A stretch of 64,000 nt of DNA, from the NCBI GenBank assembly GCA_947650285.1, contig CANTFL010001481.1:1-64000 (forward strand), read 5' to 3'. The notes below the pieces were generated by a model. That model was not told where the DNA came from, ran no database searches, and was given only the letters and a program-made list of their open reading frames with translations. Both the position numbers and the translations under genes were made by a program. Shown piece after piece: positions 18,946 through 32,408 of the stretch. The stretch is from Hyaloperonospora brassicae. Its lineage: Eukaryota; Oomycota; Peronosporomycetes; Peronosporales; Peronosporaceae. The first letter of the stretch is position 1. Each line of letters begins with the position of its first letter.

Positions 18946-21715
18946 TCACTCACCCGCATTCCCCTCTTCATGCGACAACATCAATTCAAATCGATTCTTC
19001 CGCTCACGATTACGATTTCATTCTTGTATCAACGCTCCACAATTCAAGTCAGCTTCGCCCACCCACGACGAATCACCATATTCTTAATAATAGACTTTGA
19101 ACTGTCGGTGCACCCTGCCGAAACGTGTCCTCCGTCCTGACCGCGTGTCCGCTATTCTCTTCACTTCGAACTCGTCTTCTGCCAGATCGCTTACCCAACT
19201 GTCATCTGGTAATAAATTTTCGTTTAAGTTAACTCGATCCGCTTCGCTTATTCTCAGTTGTATCATCGTTCGATCCGAAAAAAGCCGCAAAGTTTCAGCT
19301 TTAACACGTGGACTACTGGGAAGACTTGGTAGGGAGTACCTGATATTTTTTAAACTCAACGCGTGATCCCCGCACTTGTCGATCACTCTGAACGGTCCGT
19401 GTCACATATGTGCCAATTTCCGAGCGTACCCCTCCTTCACGCTACCCAGCAATATCCAGAATTGGGATCCGCTGCATATGTCCAGCAGATCGCGATCCTG
19501 ATCATGCTGATCAGAGCGATATTGAATTGCTTCCTTCAGTCGACTGTTCACCGCCGCTCTCGCCCGTTGATAATGGCGTTGTATGCCAAACCGCCATCGT
19601 CGTGGATCTTGATCTCGCGACGCGGTACTCCCTAGAGGTAATGTGGATTCCAACGTTGATCGGGGGTCCCAACCGTGGATCAAAAAATGGGGTTTGGCCG
19701 CGAATCCGATCATGTGCGGTGTGATCGCGTATGTCAATCGTTCGGCATGTTCATCCCAATCTCTCTGGTTCTCGTCCGACACATACGTCTTGATCGCTCT
19801 AGTAAACGTCTATACCATGCGCTCTGCTGTGCCGTTCGCTTGTGACCTATAAGACTTAGTAGCTCGTTGTTTCTGGACCACGATCCGATTAAAAGAACGA
19901 ATGAAATCAAACATGAATCCTGGCTCTCGACTGTGACGAATTGCTTTACTTGCGCCAAACCTTCTGAATACACATTCTTCGTAATTTTCCGCGATATTTT
20001 GTGCGATCTGAGATGCACTCGCCTTCGCAACCACAAATAAATAGAGATCACGTCGACCCAGATCAACAACTCTGTGTTCCCTTTGAACGGTCGCGGCAAA
20101 GAAGAGTATGATCAATCTCAAGAATATGAAAAAGGTACGTCGCTTGTACGTTACCCGGCGAGCCATTTCAATCACAGAGGCGGCCTTTACCTGTCTCGCA
20201 ATCCACACACTCTCCCAAATACCGTTGCACACTTCGATACAAAACTCTCCAGTGAAACTATGCCCTTATCCTCTGGTAAGTTCGATATATACCCTGGTGG
20301 CCGCCCTCCAAACTAGTATGTTAATGGAGTAAAACAATCCTGCTGCAATAGACCCGGGGTCACCACTCGGCCCAGCTCTACGCGATCTCCTGACTTTGTA
20401 GCTGATCTGGGACAAAAGAGCAACAACTCGTCCTGATCGACCTCATATTCCGGCGCGATCAAGGCACATTATTTTGCATCCGCTGATGCAATCGTAGATA
20501 CGTCTCCAGTCAAATAAATCTTCAAGTTAGAGATCCAACTCTCTTAAATCTGCGCTTGTTTGATCCATTCAATTTGTATCTGTTGTACGATCTCCTCTTG
20601 AACAATTTGTGGCAAATAGCGTCGTCGTGCGGCAGCACGGGTAATCGCATCTACTTGCACCCTCTGATTTGTCTTGCAAGTTAACAGTAACTCATCTAGC
20701 CGATTCAGAGTCACTAGGTCTTAGCGATCTTGGTAATCCATCACTATCCCACCTTTTTATTTCCGCAGAGCCTAACTTGCCAATCGATCTGCGCTTGCGT
20801 TCCAATCGCATTTCACATGTAAGAAATCATGTTTGGACTAAGATCGAAGTTTCTCCATCGCTTAATGTCTCAGCAGTTGTAGACCTGGCGCCTTGCAATC
20901 GGTCTCTCCACGCAGTTGCCTGATCACTAGATTTGAATCTCCACGTATGATAACCCGTCCCCTGGCTTGATCAGTCAACCAATAAAAACATAGAAGAAGT
21001 CCTCTATACTCTACTTGGTTGACCGTTAGACCCGAGACGAACTTAGATGCGGCAGCCACAACATTCTAACCTGGTAATCTCCAGACGATCGCGCTGCATG
21101 TTCCACACTTTATCTTAACTCTAGCAGACCCATCAAAACTAGCCACTTAGAGAATTTCTTTCTCTTCGACCGTAGGTTGAGGCATACTGATCGTTTATCG
21201 TAGTTGTTAATTTTGCGCAATCGCGATCAACATCTCATCTACTTCCTGTCGAGGAGTTCTACTTGCTGTCAGAGTACCAAGTATCTCATTTTCACCCTTT
21301 CCACATAGACGGATCTCAAGTGTCTAGTTTAATAACAATGCAGCCCATCATCCTAACCTTCTATTGAGACCGGAAGATTGGAGCAACCAGGCTAAGGTTG
21401 AATAACGCGTCAGAACGGTGATCTCACGAGACACCAGCATGGTATATTATATATCCAGCATCCTTAGCAATGCTAGCACCTCCTTCTCCACCATGTCATA
21501 GTTAACTTCGTTGGGCTTCAGTGTACGGATTGAGAAAGTGATCGGCCGATACACCTCCTCATTTTTCTGCAGCAATGCCTCCAGCACAGCCCACTTGCTG
21601 GCGTACACCACATCACTGGCGGTCGATCCGGGTCAAAGTGTTTCAAATTGGGTGTAGTCGCTATCGTTTGTTTCAAAAAAGTGAAAGCAATCTTTGCTTC
21701 TCCCAGCGACTCCTG
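18946..21715 (-). pseudogene. Ty3/gypsy pol relic: RNase H, second RNase H, integrase, chromodomain
   Basis: Minus-strand order: FTFLKQTIATTPNLKHFDPD (about 21,690-21,630) and YASKWAV start the retroviral-type RNase H, which has a TAA at 21,447. A second RNase H follows: FDGSAR (Asp at 21,132), VEYRG (Glu near 21,009), GDSNLVIRQLRGE (Asp at 20,937) and NASADRLAS (near 20,785). Next come a helical linker, an HHCC zinc finger (20,320-20,198, with a TAG at 20,258) and the integrase core: first Asp at 20,111, second Asp replaced by Ser in RHSREPG (19,930), Glu kept in GTAERMV (19,822). HGWDPRSTLESTLPLGST leads to the C-terminal part, then a chromodomain (about 19,190-19,030, TAA at 19,084) and a probable natural TGA at 18,946. 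Protease and RT are missing; satellite begins where they should be. The product would have integrated element DNA, probably steered by the chromodomain; it is inactive. Confidence 0.88.
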
Positions 21716-22545
21716 ACTTCCGATTCCTGATCGCCCTCAGCAATTGGGTGTGGTTCCTGATCGCCCCCAGCAATGGAATGTGATTCCCGATCGCCCCATC
21801 TATTCAGACTTATTCCTGATCGCCCCTAGCGATTAATTGTGACTCCTGATCGACCCCAGCAATTGAATGTGATTCCTGAGCGACCCCAGCGGCTAAGTGT
21901 GACTCCTGATCGCCCCTAGCAATCAAGCGTAATTCCTGATCACCCTCAGCATTTGGATGTTGTTCCTGATCGCCCTCCGCAATTGAGTGCGATTCCTGAT
22001 CGCCCATAGCGATTGAGTTCGGATCCTTATCGTTTACAGCATTTGAGTGCGATTCCCGATCGACTTCAGCAATTGGGTGTGATTCCTGATCGCCCTCAGC
22101 AATTGGATGTGATTCCCGAGGGCCCCCAGCGATTGAGAGCGATCCCTGATCGACTCCAGCGATTGGGGAGACTCCTGATCGCCCCCAGCAATTGGATGGA
22201 TTCCTGATTGACCTCAGCGATTGGGAGCGATTCTGGATAGCCCCCAGCGATTGAGTGACATTCCTGATCGCCCCCAGCAGTTATTTGCGTTTCCGGATCC
22301 CCCTAGCGCTTAAGGGCATTTCTAGTTGCCGTTAGCAATTGGGTTCGGTTACTGATCGTCTTCAGTGATCGGGTGCGCTACCTGATCGCCCCCAGCCGTG
22401 GGTGTGCTTCTTGATCGGTTTCAGCAATGGAATGTGATTCGATTCGACCCCAACAATTGAATGTGATTCCATATCGACCCCAGTGATTGGGTGTGATTCT
22501 GAGCGACCCCAGCGGCTAAGTGTGACTCCTGATCGCCCCTAGCAA
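21716..22545. repeat. Left edge of the satellite: divergent monomers
   Basis: Monomers here differ more from one another than further in and show no internal higher-order period. Several odd monomers (GTTATTTGCG, CGCTTAAGGGCATTTCTAG, TTCGGATCCTTATCG) recur far away at 61.5-61.9 kb and 50.7 kb. Divergent edge monomers are typical of satellites that homogenise by unequal exchange. Confidence 0.8.
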
Positions 22546-24689
22546 TCAAGCGTAATTCCTGATCACCCTCAGCATTTGGATGTTGTTCCTGATCGCCCCC
22601 AGCGATTGAGTGCGATTACTGATCGACCCCAGCATTGGGTGTGGTTTCTGATCGGCTCTAGCAATGGAATGACAGTTCCGATCGACCCCAGCAATTGAAT
22701 GTGATTCCCGATCGACCCCAGCGATTGGGTGTGACTCCTGATCGCCTCCAGCGATTGATGGTGATTCCTGATTGCCCCCAGAAATTGAATGCGATTCCTG
22801 ATCGCCCCCAGCGATTGGGTGTAGTTTCTGATCGCCCCCAGCATTGGGTGTAGTTCCTGATCGCCCCCAGCAATGGAATGTGATTACTGATTGCCCCATC
22901 AATTGGTTGTGATTCCTGATCGGCACCAGCGATTGAGTGTGACTCCTGATCGCCCTTAGCGATTGAGTCCGATTCTTGATCGACAAAAGCAATTGAGTGC
23001 GATTCTTGATCGACACCAGCGATTGGGTGTGACTGATGATGGCCCCTAGCAATTTGGTGTAATTCCTGATCGCCCCCAGCAATTGGATGTTGTTCCTGAT
23101 CGCCTCCAGCGATTGGGTGCAATTTTGATCGCCCCTTGCGATTGAGATCGGATTCTAATCGTCCCCAGCAATTGAGTGCGATTCCTGATCGACCCCAGCA
23201 TTGGGTGTAGTTCCTGATCGCCCCCAGCAATGGAATGTGATTACTGATTGCCCTATCAATTGGTTGTGATTCCTGATCGGCACCAGCGATTGGGTGTGAC
23301 TCCTGATCGCCCTTAGCGATTGAGTCCGATTCTTGATCGACAAAAGCAATTGAGTGCGATTCTTGATCGACACCAGCGATTGGGTGTGACTGATGATGGC
23401 CCCTAGCAATTTGGTGTAATTCCTGATCGCCCCCAGCAATTGGATGTTGTTCCTGATCGCCTCCAGCGATTGGGTGCAATTTTGATCGCCCCTTGCGATT
23501 GAGATCGGATTCTAATCGTCCCCAGCAATTGGGTGCGATTCCTGATCGACCCCAGCATTGGGTGTGGTTTCTGATCGGCTCTAGCAATGGAATGACAGTT
23601 CCGATCGACCCCAGCGATTGGGTGTGACTCCTGATCGCCTCCAGCGATTGATGGTGATTCCTGATTGCCCCCAGAAATTGAATGCGATTCCTGATCGCCC
23701 CCAGCATTGGGTGTAGTTCCTGATCGCCCCCAGCAATGGAATGTGATTACTGATTGCCCCATCAATTGGTTTTGGTTCCTGATCGATTCAGCGATTGAGT
23801 GTGACTCCTGATCGCCCTTAGAAATTGAGTCCGATTCTTGATCGACACCAGCGATTGGGTGTGACTGATGATGGCCCCTAGCAATTTGGTGTAATTCCTG
23901 ATCGCCCCCAGCAATTAGATGTTGTTCCTGATCGCCTCCAGCGATTGGGTGCAATTTTGATCGCCCCTTGCGATTGAGATCGGATTCTAATCGTCCCCAG
24001 CAATTGGGTGCGATTCCTGATCGACCCCAGCATTGGGTGTGGTTTCTGATCGGCTCTAGCAATGGAATGACAGTTCCGATCGACCCCAGCGATTGGGTGT
24101 GACTCCTGATCGCCTCCAGCGATTGATGGTGATTCCTGATTGCCCCCAGAAATTGAATGCGATTCCTGATCGCCCCCAGCGATTGGGTGTAGTTTCTGAT
24201 CGACCCCAGCATTGGGTGTGGTTTCTGATCGGCTCTAGCAATGGAATGACAGTTCCGATCGACCCCAGCGATTGGGTGTGACTCCTGATCGCCTCCAGCG
24301 ATTGATGGTGATTCCTGATTGCCCCCAGAAATTGAATGCGATTCCTGATCGCCCCCAGCATTGGGTGTAGTTCCTGATCGCCCCCAGCAATGGAATGTGA
24401 TTACTGATTGCCCCATCAATTGGTTTTGGTTCCTGATCGATTCAGCGATTGAGTGTGACTCCTGATCGCCCTTAGAAATTGAGTCCGATTCTTGATCGAC
24501 ACCAGCGATTGGGTGTGACTGATGATGGCCCCTAGCAATTTGGTGTAATTCCTGATCGCCCCCAGCAATTGGATGTTGTTCCTGATCGCCTCCAGCGATT
24601 GGGTGCAATTTTGATCGCCCCTTGCGATTGAGATCGAATTCTAATCGTCCCCAGCAATTGGGTGCGATTCCTGATCGACCCCAGCATTG

Positions 24690-27065
24690 GGTGTAGTTCC
24701 TGATCGCCCCCATCAATGGAATGTGATTACTGATTGCCCCATCAATTGGTTTTGGTTCCTGATCGATTCAGCGATTGAGTGTGACTCCTGATCGCCCTTA
24801 GAAATTGAGTCCGATTCTTGATCGACAAAAGCAATTGAGTGCGATTCTTGATCGACACCAGCGATTGGGTGTGACTGATGATGGCCCCTAGCAATTTGGT
24901 GTAATTCCTGATCGCCCCCAGCAATTGGATGTTGTTCCTGATCGCCTCCAGCGATTGGGTGCAATTTTGATCGCCCCTTGCGATTGAGATCGGATTCTAA
25001 TCGTCCCCAGCAATTGAGTGCGATTCCTGATCGACCCCAGCATTGGGTGTAGTTCCTGATCGCCCCCAGCAATGGAATGTGATTACTGATTGCCCTATCA
25101 ATTGGTTGTGATTCCTGATCGGCACCAGCGATTGGGTGTGACTCCTGATCGCCCTTAGCGATTGAGTCCGATTCTTGATCGACAAAAGCAATTGAGTGCG
25201 ATTCTTGATCGACACCAGCGATTGGGTGTGACTGATGATGGCCCCTAGCAATTTGGTGTAATTCCTGATCGCCCCCAGCAATTGGATGTTGTTCCTGATC
25301 GCCTCCAGCGATTGGGTGCAATTTTGATCGCCCCTTGCGATTGAGATCGGATTCTAATCGTCCCCAGCAATTGGGTGCGATTCCTGATCGACCCCAGCAT
25401 TGGGTGTGGTTTCTGATCGGCTCTAGCAATGGAATGACAGTTCCGATCGACCCCAGCGATTGGGTGTGACTCCTGATCGCCTCCAGCGATTGATGGTGAT
25501 TCCTGATTGCCCCCAGAAATTGAATGCGATTCCTGATCGCCCCCAGCATTGGGTGTAGTTCCTGATCGCCCCCAGCAATGGAATGTGATTACTGATTGCC
25601 CCATCAATTGGTTTTGGTTCCTGATCGATTCAGCGATTGAGTGTGACTCCTGATCGCCCTTAGAAATTGAGTCCGATTCTTGATCGACACCAGCGATTGG
25701 GTGTGACTGATGATGGCCCCTAGCAATTTGGTGTAATTCCTGATCGCCCCCAGCAATTGGATGTTGTTCCTGATCGCCTCCAGCGATTGGGTGCAATTTT
25801 GATCGCCCCTTGCGATTGAGATCGAATTCTAATCGTCCCCAGCAATTGGGTGCGATTCCTGATCGACCCCAGCATTGGGTGTAGTTCCTGATCGCCCCCA
25901 TCAATGGAATGTGATTACTGATTGCCCCATCAATTGGTTTTGGTTCCTGATCGATTCAGCGATTGAGTGTGACTCCTGATCGCCCTTAGAAATTGAGTCC
26001 GATTCTTGATCGACAAAAGCAATTGAGTGCGATTCTTGATCGACACCAGCGATTGGGTGTGACTGATGATGGCCCCTAGCAATTTGGTGTAATTCCTGAT
26101 CGCCCCCAGCAATTGGATGTTGTTCCTGATCGCCTCCAGCGATTGGGTGCAATTTTGATCGCCCCTTGCGATTGAGATCGGATTCTAATCGTCCCCAGCA
26201 ATTGAGTGCGATTCCTGATCGACCCCAGCATTGGGTGTAGTTCCTGATCGCCCCCAGCAATGGAATGTGATTACTGATTGCCCTATCAATTGGTTGTGAT
26301 TCCTGATCGGCACCAGCGATTGGGTGTGACTCCTGATCGCCCTTAGCGATTGAGTCCGATTCTTGATCGACAAAAGCAATTGAGTGCGATTCTTGATCGA
26401 CACCAGCGATTGGGTGTGACTGATGATGGCCCCTAGCAATTTGGTGTAATTCCTGATCGCCCCCAGCAATTGGATGTTGTTCCTGATCGCCTCCAGCGAT
26501 TGGGTGCAATTTTGATCGCCCCTTGCGATTGAGATCGGATTCTAATCGTCCCCAGCAATTGGGTGCGATTCCTGATCGACCCCAGCATTGGGTGTGGTTT
26601 CTGATCGGCTCTAGCAATGGAATGACAGTTCCGATCGACCCCAGCGATTGGGTGTGACTCCTGATCGCCTCCAGCGATTGATGGTGATTCCTGATTGCCC
26701 CCAGAAATTGAATGCGATTCCTGATCGCCCCCAGCATTGGGTGTAGTTCCTGATCGCCCCCAGCAATGGAATGTGATTACTGATTGCCCCATCAATTGGT
26801 TTTGGTTCCTGATCGATTCAGCGATTGAGTGTGACTCCTGATCGCCCTTAGAAATTGAGTCCGATTCTTGATCGACACCAGCGATTGGGTGTGACTGATG
26901 ATGGCCCCTAGCAATTTGGTGTAATTCCTGATCGCCCCCAGCAATTGGATGTTGTTCCTGATCGCCTCCAGCGATTGGGTGCAATTTTGATCGCCCCTTG
27001 CGATTGAGATCGAATTCTAATCGTCCCCAGCAATTGGGTGCGATTCCTGATCGACCCCAGCATTG
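24690..27065. repeat. Two 1,188-bp higher-order repeat copies
   Basis: The same series of frames recurs with an exact 1,188-bp offset (for example 24,742 to 25,930, 24,997 to 26,185 and 25,549 to 26,737). By eye the copies are almost identical until about 27,068, where the second copy departs. Confidence 0.85.
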
Positions 27066-28748
27066 GGTGTGGTTTCTGATCGGCTCTAGCAATGGAATGA
27101 CAGTTCCGATCGACCCCAGCGATTGGGTGTGACTCCTGATCGCCTCCAGCGATTGATGGTGATTCCTGATTGCCCCCAGAAATTGAATGCGATTCCTGAT
27201 CGCCCCCAGCATTGGGTGTAGTTCCTGATCGCCCCCAGCAATGGAATGTGATTACTGATTGCCCCATCAATTGGTTTTGGTTCCTGATCGATTCAGCGAT
27301 TGAGTGTGACTCCTGATCGCCCTTAGAAATTGAGTCCGATTCTTGATCGACACCAGCGATTGGGTGTGACTGATGATGGCCCCTAGCAATTTGGTGTAAT
27401 TCCTGATCGCCCCCAGCAATTGGATGTTGTTCCTGATCGCCTCCAGCGATTGGGTGCAATTTTGATCGCCCCTTGCGATTGAGATCGAATTCTAATCGTC
27501 CCCAGCAATTGGGTGCGATTCCTGATCGACCCCAGCATTGGGTGTAGTTCCTGATCGCCCCCATCAATGGAATGTGATTACTGATTGCCCCATCAATTGG
27601 TTTTGGTTCCTGATCGATTCAGCGATTGAGTGTGACTCCTGATCGCCCTTAGAAATTGAGTCCGATTCTTGATCGACAAAAGCAATTGAGTGCGATTCTT
27701 GATCGACACCAGCGATTGGGTGTGACTGATGATGGCCCCTAGCAATTTGGTGTAATTCCTGATCGCCCCCAGCAATTGGATGTTGTTCCTGATCGCCTCC
27801 AGCGATTGGGTGCAATTTTGATCGCCCCTTGCGATTGAGATCGGATTCTAATCGTCCCCAGCAATTGGGTGCGATTCCTGATCGACCCCAGCATTGGGTG
27901 TGGTTTCTGATCGGCTCTAGCAATGGAATGACAGTTCCGATCGACCCCAGCAATTGAATGTGATTCCCGATCGACCCCAGCGATTGGGTGTGACTCCTGA
28001 TCGCCTCCAGCGATTGATGGTGATTCCTGATTGCCCCCAGAAATTGAATGCGATTCCTGATCGCCCCCAGCGATTGGGTGTAGTTTCTGATCGCCCCCAG
28101 CATTGGGTGTAGTTCCTGATCGCCCCCAGCAATGGAATGTGATTACTGATTGCCCCATCAATTGGTTTTGGTTCCTGATCGATTCAGCGATTGAGTGTGA
28201 CTCCTGATCGCCCTTAGAAATTGAGTCCGATTCTTGATCGACACCAGCGATTGGGTGTGACTGATGATGGCCCCTAGCAATTTGGTGTAATTCCTGATCG
28301 CCCCCAGCAATTGGATGTTGTTCCTGATCGCCTCCAGCGATTGGGTGCAATTTTGATCGCCCCTTGCGATTGAGATCGAATTCTAATCGTCCCCAGCAAT
28401 TGGGTGCGATTCCTGATCGACCCCAGCATTGGGTGTGGTTTCTGATCGGCTCTAGCAATGGAATGACAGTTCCGATCGACCCCAGCGATTGGGTGTGACT
28501 CCTGATCGCCTCCAGCGATTGATGGTGGTTCCTGATTGCCCCCAGAAATTGAATGCGATTCCTGATCGCCCCCAGCATTGGGTGTAGTTCCTGATCGCCC
28601 CCAGCAATGGAATGTGATTACTGATTGCCCCATCAATTGGTTTTGGTTCCTGATCGATTCAGCGATTGAGTGTGACTCCTGATCGCCCTTAGAAATTGAG
28701 TCCGATTCTTGATCGACACCAGCGATTGGGTGTGACTGATGATGGCCC

Positions 28749-31060
28749 CTAGCAATTTGGTGTAATTCCTGATCGCCCCCAGCAATTGGATGTTGTTCCT
28801 GATCGCCTCCAGCGATTGGGTGCAATTTTGATCGCCCCTTGCGATTGAGATCGGATTCTAATCGTCCCCAGCAATTGGGTGCGATTCCTGATCGACCCCA
28901 GCATTGGGTGTGGTTTCTGATCGGCTCTAGCAATGGAATGACAGTTCCGATCGACCCCAGCAATTGAATGTGATTCCCGATCGACCCCAGCGATTGGGTG
29001 TGACTCCTGATCGCCTCCAGCGATTGATGGTGATTCCTGATTGCCCCCAGAAATTGAATGCGATTCCTGATCGCCCCCAGCGATTGGGTGTAGTTTCTGA
29101 TCGCCCCCAGCATTGGGTGTAGTTCCTGATCGCCCCCAGCAATGGAATGTGATTACTGATTGCCCCATCAATTGGTTTTGGTTCCTGATCGATTCAGCGA
29201 TTGAGTGTGACTCCTGATCGCCCTTAGAAATTGAGTCCGATTCTTGATCGACAAAAGCAATTGAGTGCGATTCTTGATCGACACCAGCGATTGGGTGTGA
29301 CTGATGATGGCCCCTAGCAATTGGGTGTAATTCCTGATCGCCCCCAGCAATTAGATGTTGTTCCTGATCGCCTCCAGCGATTGGGTGCAATTTTGATCGC
29401 CCCTTGCGATTGAGATCGGATTCTAATCGTCCCCAGCAATTGGGTGCGATTCCTGATCGACCCCAGCATTGGGTGTAGTTCCTGATTGCCCCCAGCAATG
29501 GAATGTGATTACTGATTGCCCTATCAATTGGTTTTGGTTCCTGATCGATTCAGCGATTGAGTGTGACTCCTGATCGCCCTTAGAGATTGAGTCCGATTCT
29601 TGATCGACAAAAGCAATTGAGTGCGATTCTTGATCGACACCAGCGATTGGGTGTGACTGATGATGGCCCCTAGCAATTTGGTGTAATTCCTGATCGCCCC
29701 CAGCAATTGGATGTTGTTCCTGATCGCCTCCAGCGATTGGGTGCAATTTTGATCGCCCCTTGCGATTGAGATCGGATTCTAATCGTCCCCAGCAATTGGG
29801 TGCGATTCCTGATCGACCCCAGCATTGGGTGTAGTTCCTGATCGCCCCCAGCAATGGAATGTGATTACTGATTGCCCTATCAATTGGTTGTGATTCCTGA
29901 TCGGCACCAGCGATTGGGTGTGACTCCTGATCGCCCTTAGCGATTGAGTCCGATTCTTGATCGACAAAAGCAATTGAGTGCGATTCTTGATCGACACCAG
30001 CGATTGGGTGTGACTGATGATGGCCCCTAGCAATTTGGTGTAATTCCTGATCGCCCCCAGCAATTGGATGTTGTTCCTGATCGCCTCCAGCGATTGGGTG
30101 CAATTTTGATCGCCCCTTGCGATTGAGATCGGATTCTAATCGTCCCCAGCAATTGGGTGCGATTCCTGATCGACCCCAGCATTGGGTGTGGTTTCTGATC
30201 GGCTCTAGCAATGGAATGACAGTTCCGATCGACCCCAGCAATTGAATGTGATTCCCGATCGACCCCAGCGATTGGGTGTGACTCCTGATCGCCTCCAGCG
30301 ATTGATGGTGATTCCTGATTGCCCCCAGAAATTGAATGCGATTCCTGATCGCCCCCAGCGATTGGGTGTAGTTTCTGATCGCCCCCAGCATTGGGTGTAG
30401 TTCCTGATCGCCCCCAGCAATGGAATGTGATTACTGATTGCCCCATCAATTGGTTTTGGTTCCTGATCGATTCAGCGATTGAGTGTGACTCCTGATCGCC
30501 CTTAGAAATTGAGTCCGATTCTTGATCGACAAAAGCAATTGAGTGCGATTCTTGATCGACACCAGCGATTGGGTGTGACTGATGATGGCCCCTAGCAATT
30601 GGGTGTAATTCCTGATCGCCCCCAGCAATTAGATGTTGTTCCTGATCGCCTCCAGCGATTGGGTGCAATTTTGATCGCCCCTTGCGATTGAGATCGGATT
30701 CTAATCGTCCCCAGCAATTGGGTGCGATTCCTGATCGACCCCAGCATTGGGTGTAGTTCCTGATTGCCCCCAGCAATGGAATGTGATTACTGATTGCCCC
30801 ATCAATTGGTTTTGGTTCCTGATCGATTCAGCGATTGAGTGTGACTCCTGATCGCCCTTAGAAATTGAGTCCGATTCTTGATCGACAAAAGCAATTGAGT
30901 GCGATTCTTGATCGACACCAGCGATTGGGTGTGACTGATGATGGCCCCTAGCAATTTGGTGTAATTCCTGATCGCCCCCAGCAATTGGATGTTGTTCCTG
31001 ATCGCCTCCAGCGATTGGGTGCAATTTTGATCGCCCCTTGCGATTGAGATCGGATTCTAA
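28749..31060. repeat. 1,278-bp higher-order repeat
   Basis: Positions 28,927, 29,168, 29,498 and 29,706 recur at 30,205, 30,446, 30,776 and 30,984. The offset of 1,278 bp is constant across more than 900 bp. Confidence 0.8.
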
Positions 31061-31339
31061 TCGTCCCCAGCAATTGGGTGCGATTCCTGATCGACCCCAG
31101 CATTGGGTGTAGTTCCTGATCGCCCCCAGCAATGGAATGTGATTACTGATTGCCCCATCAATTGGTTGTGGTTCCTGATCGGACCAGCGATTGGGTGTGA
31201 CTCCTGATCGCCCTTAGCGATTGAGTCCGATTCTTGATCGACAAAGCAATTGAGTGCGATTCTTGATCGACACCAGCGATTGGGTGTGACTGATGATGGC
31301 CCCTAGCAATTTGGTGTAATTCCTGATCGCCCCCAGCAA

Positions 31340-32408
31340 TTGGATGTTGTTCCTGATCGCCTCCAGCGATTGGGTGCAATTTTGATCGCCCCTTGCGATT
31401 GAGATCGGATTCCTAATCGTCCCCAGCAATTGGGTGCGATTCCTGATCGACCCCAGCATTGGGTGTAGTTCCTGATCGCCCCCAGCAATGGAATGTGATT
31501 ACTGATTGCCCCATCAATTGGTTTTGGTTCCTGATCGATCAGCGATTGAGTGTGACTCCTGATCGCCCTTAGCGATTGAGTCCGATTCTTGATCGACAAA
31601 AGCAATTGAGTGCGATTCTTGATCGACACCAGCGATTGGGTGTGACTGATGATGGCCCCTAGCAATTTGGTGTAATTCCTGATCGCCCCCAGCAATTGGA
31701 TGTTGTTCCTGATCGCCTCCAGCGATTGGGTGCAATTTTGATCGCCCCTTGCGATTGAGATCGGATTCTAATCGTCCCCAGCAATTGGGTGCGATTCCTG
31801 ATCGACCCCAGCATTGGGTGTAGTTCCTGATCGCCCCCAGCAATGGAATGTGATTACTGATTGCCCCATCAATTGGTTTTGGTTCCTGATCGATTCAGCG
31901 ATTGAGTGTGACTCCTGATCGCCCTTAGCGATTGAGTCCGATTCTTGATCGACAAAAGCAATTGAGTGCGATTCTTGATCGACACCAGCGATTGGGTGTG
32001 ACTGATGATGGCCCCTAGCAATTTGGTGTAATTCCTGATCGCCCCCAGCAATTGGATGTTGTTCCTGATCGCCTCCAGCGATTGGGTGCAATTTTGATCG
32101 CCCCTTGCGATTGAGATCGGATTCTAATCGTCCCCAGCAATTGGGTGCGATTCCTGATCGACCCCAGCATTGGGTGTAGTTCCTGATCGCCCCCAGCAAT
32201 GGAATGTGATTACTGATTGCCCCATCAATTGGTTGTGATTCCTGATCGGCACCAGCGATTGGGTGTGACTCCTGATCGCCCTTAGCGATTGAGTCCGATT
32301 CTTGATCGACAAAAGCAATTGAGTGCGATTCTTGATCGACACCAGCGATTGGGTGTGACTGATGATGGCCCCTAGCAATTTGGTGTAATTCCTGATCGCC
32401 CCCAGCAA
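31340..32408. repeat. Tandem 357-bp blocks
   Basis: The same minus-strand frame start recurs at 31,695, 32,051 and 32,408, that is every 356-357 bp. 357 is twelve 30-bp monomers less 3 bp. The one-base difference is a small indel that shifts the frame. Confidence 0.8.

Noticed and set aside
18865..20332. Plus-strand ORFs across 18.9-20.3 kb
   Set aside because: They lie opposite the integrase and chromodomain relic and have no motifs of their own.
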